Shown: in pieces, positions 43,086 through 52,381 of the stretch
Numbering within the stretch: the first letter of the stretch is position 1
Layout of the letters: each line of letters begins with the position of its first letter
NCBI GenBank assembly: GCA_013388855.1
Contig: JACAEM010000034.1
Span: forward strand, 1 to 64,000
Reading direction: 5' to 3'
DNA length: 64,000 nt
From: Chloroflexota bacterium
Lineage (GTDB): Bacteria; Chloroflexota; Anaerolineae; Anaerolineales; Villigracilaceae
Made by a program: the position numbers and the translations under genes
Notes under the pieces: model-generated
Database searches by the model: none
What the model saw: the letters and a program-made list of their open reading frames with translations, nothing else
What the model was told of the DNA's origin: nothing

Positions 43086-45842
43086 GTGACTGCTTTTATC
43101 CCTTTGATCAAATCGATTTGGCATTCGTTATTCTTGCGAGCGCTTCGTGAGAGAGTTGCCAGAGTACTCACCCTCCTTGTTCTTCTCTTCTCAGTGACTG
43201 GGTCGCCCACAACTGTTGCGACAGCAGCGACAGAAATCACCTTTTCAGGGTCAGAACATCTCGGAAACCCGACAGGCACATCCATCACTATCAATGTAGT
43301 CCCGGATGCAGATGTCAATATTTTTTATGAATATGGCACGATTTCGGGGATATATACCGGTCAGACGCCCTCCGGACTTGCCACAGCTGGTGAGTCATAT
43401 GAAATCGTCATCGATGGGCTTCAGCCGAATACCCGCTACTACTATCGTATGCAATACCAAGTGCCCGGCGATACCGGCTGGGTTGTACGCGATGAGCACA
43501 CCTTCCATACTCAGCGGGCAAGGGGCAGTTCCTTTACCTTCACCGTGGCGGCCGATTCACATGTCAACATTATCTTGGGGAACCTCGATGAATGGAAACA
43601 GGCACTAGACCGAATGGCCACCGACCAGCCCGATTTTTTCATCGACCTTGGTGATACCTTTGCCATGGATGGAGTATCCACGGCGGCCCAGGCGGATGCC
43701 AATTATCTTTTTCAACGCTCACCTGACTTGATGGGACGTCTGAGCCATTCTTCCCCCATCTTTCTGGCAATCGGAAATCATGAGAATGAGGAAGGCTGGA
43801 ATTTCGATGATACAAATCCTCAGCCCGTCTTTAGTATGAACGCCCGAAAACGCTACTTTCCTCTTCCCACACCGGGCACATTCTATTCCGGGAACACGGA
43901 TAACTCTGAAACACGGATCATCGGCCAGACTCCGGACGATCACCTGCGCGAGGATTACTACGCCTGGGAATGGGGGGATGCGTTATTTATCGTATTCGAC
44001 CCATTTCAGTATACGATGCAGAATCCCTATGGCGCCCAAGCCGGGGAGGGCAATGACGACCCGGCGACTGGCGATCGGTGGAATTGGACCTTGGGGCTGC
44101 AACAATACAACTGGCTCAAGGAGACCCTCGAGGGCAGCGATGCCAAGTACAAATTCATGTTTGCTCATCATATGCTTGGAGGCACGCAAAATTATGTTCG
44201 TGGCGGTGCAGAGGCGGCCGGCTGGTTCGAGTGGGGTGGATACAATGTCAACGCAAGCAACCAAAACCCCGTCTGGCAATTCGATACAAGACGACCCGGC
44301 TGGCCCGAGCCGATTCATCAATTGATGGTTGACAATCAAGTCAGCGCCTTCTTTCATGGGCACGACCATCATTTTGTTCATGAAGAACGCGATGGTATTG
44401 TCTACCAGTTGGTCCCCTCGCCAAGTCAGGGAAACAGCTTTGGATTCAATAACTACACCAACAGCCCCTATGTGATGCCGAACGGCATCTTATCCAATTC
44501 GGGCTACCTGCGTGTGACCATTTCCCCGAACAATGCGTTAGTCGAATATGTAAGCACATTTAACGGACAGGTCAGATACACATACATGATCGAACCCAAC
44601 GGCGAACCCACGCCGGCCCCGACATCCATACCAACTGCCTCACCGACAGTCGGTTCCTCCCCCACGCTGACCAATACTCCTCCAGCTACGCAAACGCCAA
44701 CCGCTTCGAGCACGATTCAAATTGGTGAGACGAATATCCTGGGTATGAATTATTCCGGCATGGCGAATCAACTGGCGGCGCAACAAGTCACACTTCCACA
44801 AAGCGCGACAATCCAAAGCTTGAGTTACTATGTCGCCGCGGCAGGTGGTCAATTGCGTTTGGGAATCTACAACAACGCGGGAGCCGGTCCTGGAACTTTG
44901 CTGGCACAAACAGCAGCTTTCACTCCGATTATCGGCTGGAATACACAGAATGTCACTATTCCAACGCTTTTACCCGCAGGAACATATTGGCTGGCATTCC
45001 TGCCACAGAATAATGCATTGACCGGACGGCTTGCATTCTCTGGCTCGCTCCGATATTACACGTCTGCCTTTGGCACTCTGCCAGCCACATATTCGAACTC
45101 ACCACAAAGCGCAACAGCCCATTTCTCGATGTACGCCACTTTATCAACCGGACCACTGCCAACAAATACGTCGACCCACACCCCAAGCAACACACCTGTT
45201 GCTACTGTTTCACCGACCAGGACAATAACACCTTCTCAGACCCAAACCAACACTGCTACCGCGACCAATGTTTTTACCAGCACCCCCACTTCGACATTTA
45301 CCCCGCCAGCAACATGGACCAATACATCTATGCCGACTGCCACACAGACATCCGCTACCGGGAACATAATCCAGATCGGGGAGACCAATATCCTGAGCCT
45401 GAATTATTCGAATATGGGGAATTATCTGGTCGCACAGCAGGTCACACTTCCGCAAAATGCGACGATCCAAAGCCTGAGTTACTATGTAGCTACGGCAGGT
45501 GGACAATTACGCCTGGGCATCTATAACAATGCAGGAAACGCCCCTGGGTCCTTGCAGGCACAAACCGCAGCATTCACACCTGTTGCCGGCTGGAATACAC
45601 AAAATGTTACATCTCCCACCATGCTGCCGGCAGGAACATACTGGCTGGCGTTCCTCCCACAGAACAACAATCTGACCGGTCGAATGGCATTCACTGGGAC
45701 AGGAAGATATTATGGTTACACATTTAGCGCATTACCGACCACATACTCGAATTCATCGACAAGCGGCACTTTCCATTTCTCGATGTATGCAACTTTATTG
45801 ACCGGGACTCCGACAAGCCCGCCGCCTGCAATTACCCCATAG
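43086..45842 (+). CDS. Secreted metallophosphoesterase with duplicated C-terminal domain
   Basis: The 918-residue exported protein has a signal/anchor helix (VARVLTLLVLLFSVTG), a purple-acid-phosphatase-like beta domain (about 50-145), and a metallophosphoesterase core: AADSHVN, DLGDTFA, LAIGNHENEE, FAHHMLGG and FHGHDHHFVHEE supply the dimetal site. Thr/Ser/Pro-rich linkers separate two C-terminal beta domains of about 145 residues, both starting IQIGETNIL and sharing TIQSLSYYVA, GGQLRLGIYNNAG and LPAGTYWLAFLPQNN. I chose the GTG at 43086, preceded by GGAGG at five bases, over the track's TTG at 43074, which overlaps that site. The substrate is unknown; the C-terminal pair may bind sugar or the cell surface. 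Confidence 0.85.
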   Translation: MTAFIPLIKSIWHSLFLRALRERVARVLTLLVLLFSVTGSPTTVATAATEITFSGSEHLGNPTGTSITINVVPDADVNIFYEYGTISGIYTGQTPSGLATAGESYEIVIDGLQPNTRYYYRMQYQVPGDTGWVVRDEHTFHTQRARGSSFTFTVAADSHVNIILGNLDEWKQALDRMATDQPDFFIDLGDTFAMDGVSTAAQADANYLFQRSPDLMGRLSHSSPIFLAIGNHENEEGWNFDDTNPQPVFSMNARKRYFPLPTPGTFYSGNTDNSETRIIGQTPDDHLREDYYAWEWGDALFIVFDPFQYTMQNPYGAQAGEGNDDPATGDRWNWTLGLQQYNWLKETLEGSDAKYKFMFAHHMLGGTQNYVRGGAEAAGWFEWGGYNVNASNQNPVWQFDTRRPGWPEPIHQLMVDNQVSAFFHGHDHHFVHEERDGIVYQLVPSPSQGNSFGFNNYTNSPYVMPNGILSNSGYLRVTISPNNALVEYVSTFNGQVRYTYMIEPNGEPTPAPTSIPTASPTVGSSPTLTNTPPATQTPTASSTIQIGETNILGMNYSGMANQLAAQQVTLPQSATIQSLSYYVAAAGGQLRLGIYNNAGAGPGTLLAQTAAFTPIIGWNTQNVTIPTLLPAGTYWLAFLPQNNALTGRLAFSGSLRYYTSAFGTLPATYSNSPQSATAHFSMYATLSTGPLPTNTSTHTPSNTPVATVSPTRTITPSQTQTNTATATNVFTSTPTSTFTPPATWTNTSMPTATQTSATGNIIQIGETNILSLNYSNMGNYLVAQQVTLPQNATIQSLSYYVATAGGQLRLGIYNNAGNAPGSLQAQTAAFTPVAGWNTQNVTSPTMLPAGTYWLAFLPQNNNLTGRMAFTGTGRYYGYTFSALPTTYSNSSTSGTFHFSMYATLLTGTPTSPPPAITP
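44715..45150 (+). repeat. Internal domain repeat, copy 1
   Basis: This segment encodes the first C-terminal beta domain of the metallophosphoesterase, from IQIGETNIL to SMYATLSTG. It is a long direct repeat with copy 2 at both protein and DNA level. Confidence 0.85.
45368..45803 (+). repeat. Internal domain repeat, copy 2
   Basis: The second copy differs from the first at scattered positions (for example SLNYSNMGNYLV versus GMNYSGMANQLA) but is clearly a recent duplication. Confidence 0.85.
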
Positions 45843-45856
45843 GGTGTAAATTTCTC

Positions 45857-45889
45857 AAAGAGCGTCGCTAGTATAAGCGGCGCTCTTTT
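45857..45889. terminator. Terminator after the metallophosphoesterase gene
   Basis: AAGAGCGtCGC and GCGgCGCTCTT form a stem with one mismatch, followed by TTTTG. It lies between two convergent genes. Confidence 0.75.
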
Positions 45890-45925
45890 GATGAATTCTT
45901 TCCGCGTTGGTATCCTTCCAACAAT

Positions 45926-47350
45926 TTACTCCTCCAGCGTCAACGTCCCAATATCAACCTGTTCGCCAGCTTCAATCAACGTCCGTTCGGAGGAAATGCC
46001 AAATTCGTCGGTGAGCTGCGCCCAACTGCCGTCACCGGTTTCGGCGACGATGACGTAGTAGCCTGCCGGGACATTTTCGATGAGGAAGGTTCCATCCGCG
46101 CCTGTTTTGGCGGTGAGGAAAAAGGGTTGATCGGAGCAGGGAGTATCGCCGGAGAAGGTGGAGGCGAGTGTTTCGACGCAGATTTCCACGGTGGCATCCA
46201 CCAGCGGAGTTCCATCTGCCTTTTCCAGTTTGCCAATCAGGGAGCCTTTTGCTTTTTCCTCGAGGGCAGGCAGTACAGGTCCATCGTTGGAGACCAGTAC
46301 AAAATTGACATCGTTATCACCCAACCCGGAGTTGCTCATCAGTAGAGTCTGCCAGTTCACGCCATCGAACATCGTCAGACCATATGAGGTGCCCAGCCAG
46401 ACGCGTCCACCACTGTCGCCCGCGATGGAGGTGACATAATCGCTCAGGAGCCGCTCCGATGCGCGGTCATGATGCACCCAAGCGGTACCGTCGAACTGGT
46501 ACACGCCGCTGGTGATTGTCCCGAACCAGACCCCTCCCTTTGCATCCACGCCGAGGCTTTGGGGGGAGTTGTAGTCGCTTTTCTCGATGAGTCTCCATGC
46601 ACTATTCTCGAAAACATCCACCCCGCTTCCATGCGCCGCCCATGGGCGTCCGTTCGCATCCACGGCCAGTGCATTGAAGAAACGGCTGCCATTAAAACCC
46701 TGCCCCTCCTGGTAAACAGTCCATGTCTCGTTTTCGAACATCGCCACACTGCGGGAGGTGACGACCCATACCTTCCCATCGGGGGCAACTGCGACATCGT
46801 ACACCAGTTCATTGGCAGATTCGCCATTCGCCAATTGATCGGACCCGTAGGTTGTCCATTGACCGTCGGCATATCGACTCACACCCTGGAAATGCGCCAC
46901 CCAGATTCCGCCATTCGAGTCACAGGCGATCCCTTCGGGAGAGGTGTACGCGTTCGTTTCAGGAATCTGCCTGAAGGTTGCACCATCGAACAGAACGACC
47001 CCGTTGATATGCGCGATGGCAAATTGACCGTCCGGGCAGACCGCGCCTGCATACAGATATGGATTCGGCAGGTCGGAATTCTCGTCTGTGTAGATCTGCC
47101 AGCCATTCTCATTCAAACAACTCAGCCCGGTTGTGCCTCCCACACAGAGGATGCCCGCGCCTTTCGATTCGATAATTGCAGGTTCCACCTCCGGCTGGGG
47201 TGGGACTTCGGTGGGCGCCGGTTCCTGCAGTACAGGCTGTTGTGGCTCCGTTGTCGGAGCAGGCTCCGTGCCTGCTAATGCCCGGCACGCAAGACTGGCG
47301 ATTATCAGCGCCACAAGCACCAATAAAAATTGATGATGGTTTCGCTTCAT
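45926..47350 (-). CDS. Beta-propeller lipoprotein with a carboxypeptidase-regulatory-like C-terminus
   Basis: The 474-residue protein has a signal with lipobox LIIASLAC, a Pro/Glu-rich linker, then repeated propeller blades of the two-component-regulator type (GLSCLNENGWQIYTDE, GGIWVAHFQGVSRYADGQWT, GGVWFGTITSGVYQFDGTAW, GRVWLGTSYGLTMFDGVNWQ). From about residue 370 a transthyretin-like domain follows (GSLIGKLEKADGTPLVDATV, ENVPAGYYVIVAETGDG). It probably senses or binds something at the outer membrane face; no kinase is fused. The upstream gap 47351-47606 holds its promoter and no gene I can support. Confidence 0.8.
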   Translation of the reverse strand: MKRNHHQFLLVLVALIIASLACRALAGTEPAPTTEPQQPVLQEPAPTEVPPQPEVEPAIIESKGAGILCVGGTTGLSCLNENGWQIYTDENSDLPNPYLYAGAVCPDGQFAIAHINGVVLFDGATFRQIPETNAYTSPEGIACDSNGGIWVAHFQGVSRYADGQWTTYGSDQLANGESANELVYDVAVAPDGKVWVVTSRSVAMFENETWTVYQEGQGFNGSRFFNALAVDANGRPWAAHGSGVDVFENSAWRLIEKSDYNSPQSLGVDAKGGVWFGTITSGVYQFDGTAWVHHDRASERLLSDYVTSIAGDSGGRVWLGTSYGLTMFDGVNWQTLLMSNSGLGDNDVNFVLVSNDGPVLPALEEKAKGSLIGKLEKADGTPLVDATVEICVETLASTFSGDTPCSDQPFFLTAKTGADGTFLIENVPAGYYVIVAETGDGSWAQLTDEFGISSERTLIEAGEQVDIGTLTLEE

Positions 47351-47606
47351 GGTTGCTCCTCCAATAAATGATGAAAGTCACAGATGCACGGCTTAAGGGA
47401 TGGCATCTGCGAAGGTCAGGCGTTTATTGTATTCGAGTTATCCTTTCCTTGTCACCCACAAAACTCCTATCAAGTCAATCAGGGCAACCAATATTCCATT
47501 TCCAAACAAATCGCCCGGTTTCCTAACCGAAAGCGAAGTGCTGCAAACCGCTTCGCGCGGCAGCGGTCGTTGTGGCAGCACAGAGAGAGGTGTTGGGAAA
47601 GTAAAT

Positions 47607-49067
47607 TTACTGGCTCAGACTTTCCGGTTTGAAACACGGTTGGTAGTCGTAACCCAGGATCAGGAGGTAATTCGCGCTGCCATTCGGATCTGAGACGGGA
47701 ATGAGGCTGCCCGTCTGCATTCCCATTACATTGAGAATATTGTTGCTCACGGCGCGATCCTGTGCGGCGGTCTTGTCAATGAGCACGGAATAAGCATAAT
47801 CCTGCCGGTCGGAGGGAACAATTCGCGTTTCATAACCGGCATAGTTGAGGCGGGAGGCTGCCAGCACTTCATAGCCCATAATGGATGTGCCGTTCATCAC
47901 GTCGATGGTGATTGCCTGCCGTTCCACTGTACGCGTCGAGGGTGAGAGCGCCTCGGTCAGCATTTGCTGGAGCAGTTCCTGATTGGGCGAGAGGACATAC
48001 GCCCCTCCGCTGGTAATCCATGAATTGACAATGGGCGGGCGGATGTAATAACTGCGGATGTCGGCATTCGTCATTTTGGGCGCGTAAAGCGAGAGTTGCA
48101 GAATGTCAGCCAACCCGAGGTCGGTCTCAACGGAACTTTTGAGGTCGTCATACAATTGAGGGATACGCGTCAACGTTCCAGCCTGGAGGGCTTGTGTAAA
48201 CAACGCGCGCAGAACCTCCTGCTGGCGACGCCCGCGGTCAAAGTCGCTGGATTTCTGCCGCGAACGCGCGTACCAAAGCGCCAGGTCACCATCCATGTGA
48301 ACCAGCCCAGGACCGACGGTATATAATTCCCAGTTGGCTTCGAGCTCCGGGTTGTAACTGGGGTCAATCAGACGCCAGTCGGTGTAAGCGCAGGCGATGG
48401 GGACATCCACGCCGCCAAGGGTATCCACGATTTTGCGAAAACCGTCGAACTCAACCATGGCGGTATGGTCTATGCGAATGCCGAGATTGTACTGAATTGT
48501 ATCCTTGAGCAAACCCGGCCCTCCGCCTGGATAGCCGGTGGAAATGCCACGCTGGTAGGCGGTGTTGATGCGGTTATTTTCCCCGCCTGGGATGGAGACC
48601 CACAGGTCGCGTGGGATGGAAATCAATGAGACTTGTCCCTCATTAGGACGAAGGATCGCGATGACCATTGTATCGGTGCGGAAGGTGCCGCCCGGTCGTT
48701 TGTCGGAGCCAATCAGCAGAAAGTTGACGGTGTCCTGCCCATTGTTGAGCACCTGGCTCCCGGAGGTGTCGATTGTCGGGAGGGGGGCAACGGTATTGAT
48801 GAGGAAATTCGGGTCGATGGTTGGGATCTCAGTCTGGGTCGGCGCGGGGAGGGTTTCGGTGGCGAAAACGGAATCGGAAACCGGTTGGGATGGAAGCGTA
48901 CCTGTCGGTGTCCAGGGGATTGGCTGGAAGGGAGTCGGGGTCGGGGAGGCATTCGGCGCAACCGTCACCAGTGGGAACGGCAATGCCGGCGGCTCGCTGG
49001 CAGGCGCGGCTGTCCCACATCCGGCAAGCAGAAGGGTCGCGATGATGATCCAGCGGATGAATTTCAT
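47607..49067 (-). CDS. LytR-CpsA-Psr (LCP) family protein
   Basis: With the start at 49067 the product is 486 residues: a lipoprotein-like signal (IIIATLLLAGC), a Pro/Thr-rich linker, the LCP domain (about 110-290), and a LytR_C domain near the end (ITIDVMNGTSIMGYEVLAAS). The LCP core shows NFLLIGSDKRPGGTFRTDTM, SLISIPRDLWV, INTAYQRG, LGGVDVPI and YARSRQKSSDFDRGRRQQ. LCP enzymes attach glycopolymers to the cell wall or envelope. The track's 636-residue version starts inside the preceding gene. Its ATG overlaps the LysM gene stop. Confidence 0.88.
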   Translation of the reverse strand: MKFIRWIIIATLLLAGCGTAAPASEPPALPFPLVTVAPNASPTPTPFQPIPWTPTGTLPSQPVSDSVFATETLPAPTQTEIPTIDPNFLINTVAPLPTIDTSGSQVLNNGQDTVNFLLIGSDKRPGGTFRTDTMVIAILRPNEGQVSLISIPRDLWVSIPGGENNRINTAYQRGISTGYPGGGPGLLKDTIQYNLGIRIDHTAMVEFDGFRKIVDTLGGVDVPIACAYTDWRLIDPSYNPELEANWELYTVGPGLVHMDGDLALWYARSRQKSSDFDRGRRQQEVLRALFTQALQAGTLTRIPQLYDDLKSSVETDLGLADILQLSLYAPKMTNADIRSYYIRPPIVNSWITSGGAYVLSPNQELLQQMLTEALSPSTRTVERQAITIDVMNGTSIMGYEVLAASRLNYAGYETRIVPSDRQDYAYSVLIDKTAAQDRAVSNNILNVMGMQTGSLIPVSDPNGSANYLLILGYDYQPCFKPESLSQ

Positions 49068-49888
49068 GGTGAGGTGGTTTGCGATGGGAAAGGTGTGATC
49101 GATGCCGTCGCGGTGGCGGGCGGCGCGGTGAAGGAGGGAGTGAGTGTGGATGTTGCCTGAGGCGGCTGTGTCGCGGTCGGCGGCATGGGCGTGAGCGAGG
49201 CAGTTGGCGAGGGCGTATTCGTCGGGAAATCGGGGACAAGGGTCACGCCGGGGACGGGCGTGAGTGTGGGTACGTTTGGCACCCATAATCTCTGCCCAAC
49301 GTAGATCAACACGGAGTTGCCCATGCAATTGGCGGCTTGCAATTGGGGATAGGTAATACCATACGAAAGCGCGATGCGGTACAGGTTTTCGCCGGGTTGG
49401 ACAACATGAGCTTTGACCCAGCCAGCGGGAGGTCCACAGGGAACGGCGGTCGCGGTTGAAATAACCGGCGGAACATACAACAAGGTGCCGGGGGACAGAT
49501 TGATGGATTTGAGACAATTCCCGATGCTGAGATTCTCAGGCGTGGTACGGTAGCGCTGCGCCAGGCTGTAGATGGTGTCGTTTGAGGTGGTGGTGATGAC
49601 AATCCACCCGTTTGGATAAATGCAGGAGACGGACGGCAGGGAGGTCGCGGTTGGTGAGGGGCTCGCGGTTTCAGTGGGGGTTTCAGTTTGCAGGGTGGGG
49701 AATGCGAGCGTGGAAGTGAATGTGGCCGTGGGGATGTTCAACGGCAGCGTGGGCGGAGCCTGGGTCGGTGTGGTGGATGGCGGCAGGGTTTCAGCGATGG
49801 CGAGGGAAATTCCACCAAGCACCAAGATGACGGAGACAATTGCAATAATGACTCCACTGCCAAGTTGACGCAGGGCTTGCATGGTCAT
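49064..49888 (-). CDS. LysM-domain membrane-anchored protein
   Basis: The 274-residue protein has one N-terminal helix (VIIAIVSVILVLGGISLAI), Thr/Pro-rich linkers, and two LysM modules: TTTSNDTIYSLAQRYRTTPE and VVQPGENLYRIALSYGITYP, each with the closing Y/W-VPxV pattern. LysM binds N-acetylglucosamine polymers, so it should bind peptidoglycan or a related polysaccharide. Its start overlaps the kinase gene stop and its stop overlaps the LCP start, making a tightly coupled three-gene envelope operon. Confidence 0.85.
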   Translation of the reverse strand: MTMQALRQLGSGVIIAIVSVILVLGGISLAIAETLPPSTTPTQAPPTLPLNIPTATFTSTLAFPTLQTETPTETASPSPTATSLPSVSCIYPNGWIVITTTSNDTIYSLAQRYRTTPENLSIGNCLKSINLSPGTLLYVPPVISTATAVPCGPPAGWVKAHVVQPGENLYRIALSYGITYPQLQAANCMGNSVLIYVGQRLWVPNVPTLTPVPGVTLVPDFPTNTPSPTASLTPMPPTATQPPQATSTLTPSFTAPPATATASITPFPSQTTSP

Positions 49889-52254
49889 CTCTCTGCAACT
49901 TTGGGGGCCGGTGACCTGGCAATCGGCAGGAGAACGCTAAACGTGGAGCCGACACCCGGTTCGCTCTCAACCCAGATGCGTCCTTTTTGCGCCTCGGTGA
50001 GCGTTTTCGCGATGGAGAGTCCTACACCGGTATCGCCGACGCCCTGGATGAGGACATTATCCGCACGATACAAACGAGTGAAGACGCGTGCCATGTCCTC
50101 TGCCGGGATGCCTCCGCCGGTGTCGCTGACTTGGATCAGGACATATTCCTTGTCATCTTCGATCCGCGTCTGAACCCGCAAATGCACGGTTCCCTCCACC
50201 GGGGAGGCGGCTCCCGCGTTCTGGAGGAGGTGGATCAAGATTTGTTGCAGGGCTTCGCGGTCGGCGTAGATGGTCGACACGTGCTTCGGCAGGTCTAGAT
50301 GCATCGAGATATTTTTTTCGCGCACCTGACTGCTGGTGTACGACATGGCATTGTCGATGATGAGATTCAGGTCAACGGGTTCGGGCTTGAGTTCGTTGAG
50401 CCCCGTTTCGAGGGTGGTGACCTGGATCAGGTCGTCGATCAGGCTGCCGATGCGCTCCGTGGATGCCTTGATACGCTCGACGAATTTCCGCTGTAATGCA
50501 CCGAGAATGCCAACCGATTCGCCGAGTAGCAGGTCGGTGTAGCCCACGATGGAGGACATTGGCTGGCGTAATTCCTGTGAAATGGAGGCGACTACTTCCG
50601 CCTGCTCCATCGATTGCGCGGAGGCGGAGCTCCTTTCCGCTTCCATCAATTTCATGTTGGCTTCCGCTAACTGGTTTTGCAGGCGCGCCACTTCTTCCAA
50701 GGTGAGACGCAGTTCGGCCTCCACCTGGTTCGCGGCGGAGGTGGGAATACCTTTTACGGCTTTGATGCCCTTTCCGGCGCGCAGGTCTTCATTCTCCTGT
50801 TTGAGCCGCTCAATCACCTTCTGCGCCTCTTCCTGCATGCGGGTAAGCTCGGCGAGATTTTCCGCCTGTGCCAGTCCCTCCTGAGCGTCCGCTTTTACGG
50901 CTTCCATTTGCTTGAGCAAGTCGTTGTTTTGCCGTTCCAAATCTGCGATACGCGCCTGCGCCGCGTCCAGCGCCAGTTTGGTCTGTTCGCCCTTCTGCTC
51001 GAGCGATGTCATCCGTTGCCCGCGCTGGATGACGGGGACCAGTGAAATGGCGATGTTCGCAAGGAACGCCTGATCCTCCGCGCTCCACAGGCGGTTCGAA
51101 TAGGGCGAGAGCATCAGGATGCCGCCAATGGGGTCTTTTTCGGGCGTCACAATGGGAACACTCATCAGATGACCCGGGCTGGCAAGCCCGAGCAGGTCGC
51201 TCAAACCCTTGATGTCGGCGGAGGTGCTGCTCGAAGGCAATCGCAACGGACGTCCGCGTTGCATGGCGTTCGTGAGCATAGGGATCAGGTTTTTGTTCAG
51301 GCTCCCGCCTTCGAGATTCTCCTCCCGAATCAGGTCGTATCCGCTGGCGATCTGCATCTGGTTTTTGTTATCGGTGAGGTAGATGAGGAAACACAAGTCA
51401 GCCAGCATGGTTTGCGCGATGGCGCGTGTGATCGCCTGGCTCAATTTATCCGCGCTGGATTCCCCAGCCAGCGCGAGCAACGCATGAAAGGTCTTCGGGT
51501 CCGTGCTGTAGCGGCGGCGTTCCCCGGTGGCGGTGTTCGAGAGATCCTGTTTGATGGCGCTCGTCGTCCCGCTGGAAGTAGTCGGGAAACGCAAGGGCAG
51601 GGTGATCAAAACGGGAAATGCCGCCATGTAGGCGAGGCGCACCAATCCCGGATAGTCCCCATCAGTACGGCCGATCATCATGTACAGCAAATGTCCTGCA
51701 GAGGTGATGAGGAAAACAGCCAGTCCATTCCCCCAGCCATTGGGACGGCGCACCAGTAAAAGGAACAGGGCATACACCGAATAGCCGATACTTCCCAGTT
51801 GCCAGAGACCGTCTTCAACGGTCAGGTTGAAATGGGTCAGGAAAGCAGGCTGGGTCGCGAACGAAACCAGACTCAACCCGAACGCGGCTGCAACAAGCAG
51901 ACTCAACAACCAGGTCGCCGCGTCCGCCGGGCGGCTGGGTTCGGGAAATGCCCACAACCACGACAACCAAACCAGGGCAAAGAGGGCAAGCGCGCGCTCC
52001 AGCGGCGGCAGGATCAGGCGGAGGTCAAAAAAACCGGCTCCGAACAGACTTAAAATGAAAAGCCCAATCTGCACGACAAAGAGCACGCCGAGCCCGAACA
52101 TGGTGCGGCGGGCTTGCGGGAACCCGCTTGAGCGCCATTGAAGAAACGCCAGCGTCCATGCCATGATGATGGAAAACACCAACCAGAGATGAAAAAACAT
52201 ACTGCCGTTGGTGTGCGTAAGAAGCGTAAATACCTGACCGAGAAACTCGCCCAT
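49885..52254 (-). CDS. Sensor-kinase-fold protein lacking the phospho-acceptor histidine
   Basis: The 789-residue protein has about seven N-terminal helices, a GAF-like region (about 265-400), a long coiled coil (about 415-555), a DHp dimerisation motif and a HATPase domain (N-box LLQNAGAASP, DTGGGIPAEDMARVF, GDTGVGLSIAKTL). The H-box reads SISQELRQPMSSIVGYTDLL, with Gln (CAG, residue 560) where the phosphorylated His is expected. Autophosphorylation of the usual kind is therefore unlikely, and it may be a pseudokinase or ATP-responsive sensor. It leads the LysM-LCP operon, so it may report on envelope synthesis. TATAAT lies ten bases before the ATG. Confidence 0.85.
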   Translation of the reverse strand: MGEFLGQVFTLLTHTNGSMFFHLWLVFSIIMAWTLAFLQWRSSGFPQARRTMFGLGVLFVVQIGLFILSLFGAGFFDLRLILPPLERALALFALVWLSWLWAFPEPSRPADAATWLLSLLVAAAFGLSLVSFATQPAFLTHFNLTVEDGLWQLGSIGYSVYALFLLLVRRPNGWGNGLAVFLITSAGHLLYMMIGRTDGDYPGLVRLAYMAAFPVLITLPLRFPTTSSGTTSAIKQDLSNTATGERRRYSTDPKTFHALLALAGESSADKLSQAITRAIAQTMLADLCFLIYLTDNKNQMQIASGYDLIREENLEGGSLNKNLIPMLTNAMQRGRPLRLPSSSTSADIKGLSDLLGLASPGHLMSVPIVTPEKDPIGGILMLSPYSNRLWSAEDQAFLANIAISLVPVIQRGQRMTSLEQKGEQTKLALDAAQARIADLERQNNDLLKQMEAVKADAQEGLAQAENLAELTRMQEEAQKVIERLKQENEDLRAGKGIKAVKGIPTSAANQVEAELRLTLEEVARLQNQLAEANMKLMEAERSSASAQSMEQAEVVASISQELRQPMSSIVGYTDLLLGESVGILGALQRKFVERIKASTERIGSLIDDLIQVTTLETGLNELKPEPVDLNLIIDNAMSYTSSQVREKNISMHLDLPKHVSTIYADREALQQILIHLLQNAGAASPVEGTVHLRVQTRIEDDKEYVLIQVSDTGGGIPAEDMARVFTRLYRADNVLIQGVGDTGVGLSIAKTLTEAQKGRIWVESEPGVGSTFSVLLPIARSPAPKVAER

Positions 52255-52369
52255 GTCATCCGTGATTATATTCCACTTGTCAAAATCTGTCTTAAAAATG
52301 CCTCCCGGATAAATTACAAGAGCATAAACAATTGGCTAAATCACAAAAATCGAGGCGGAGGGCAGCCTG

Positions 52370-52375
52370 TATAAT
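52370..52375 (+). promoter_or_regulatory. -10 box of the TPR gene; leaderless start
   Basis: TATAAT is followed by exactly six bases and the ATG at 52382, leaving almost no 5' leader. Confidence 0.6.
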
Positions 52376-52381
52376 AAGGAC

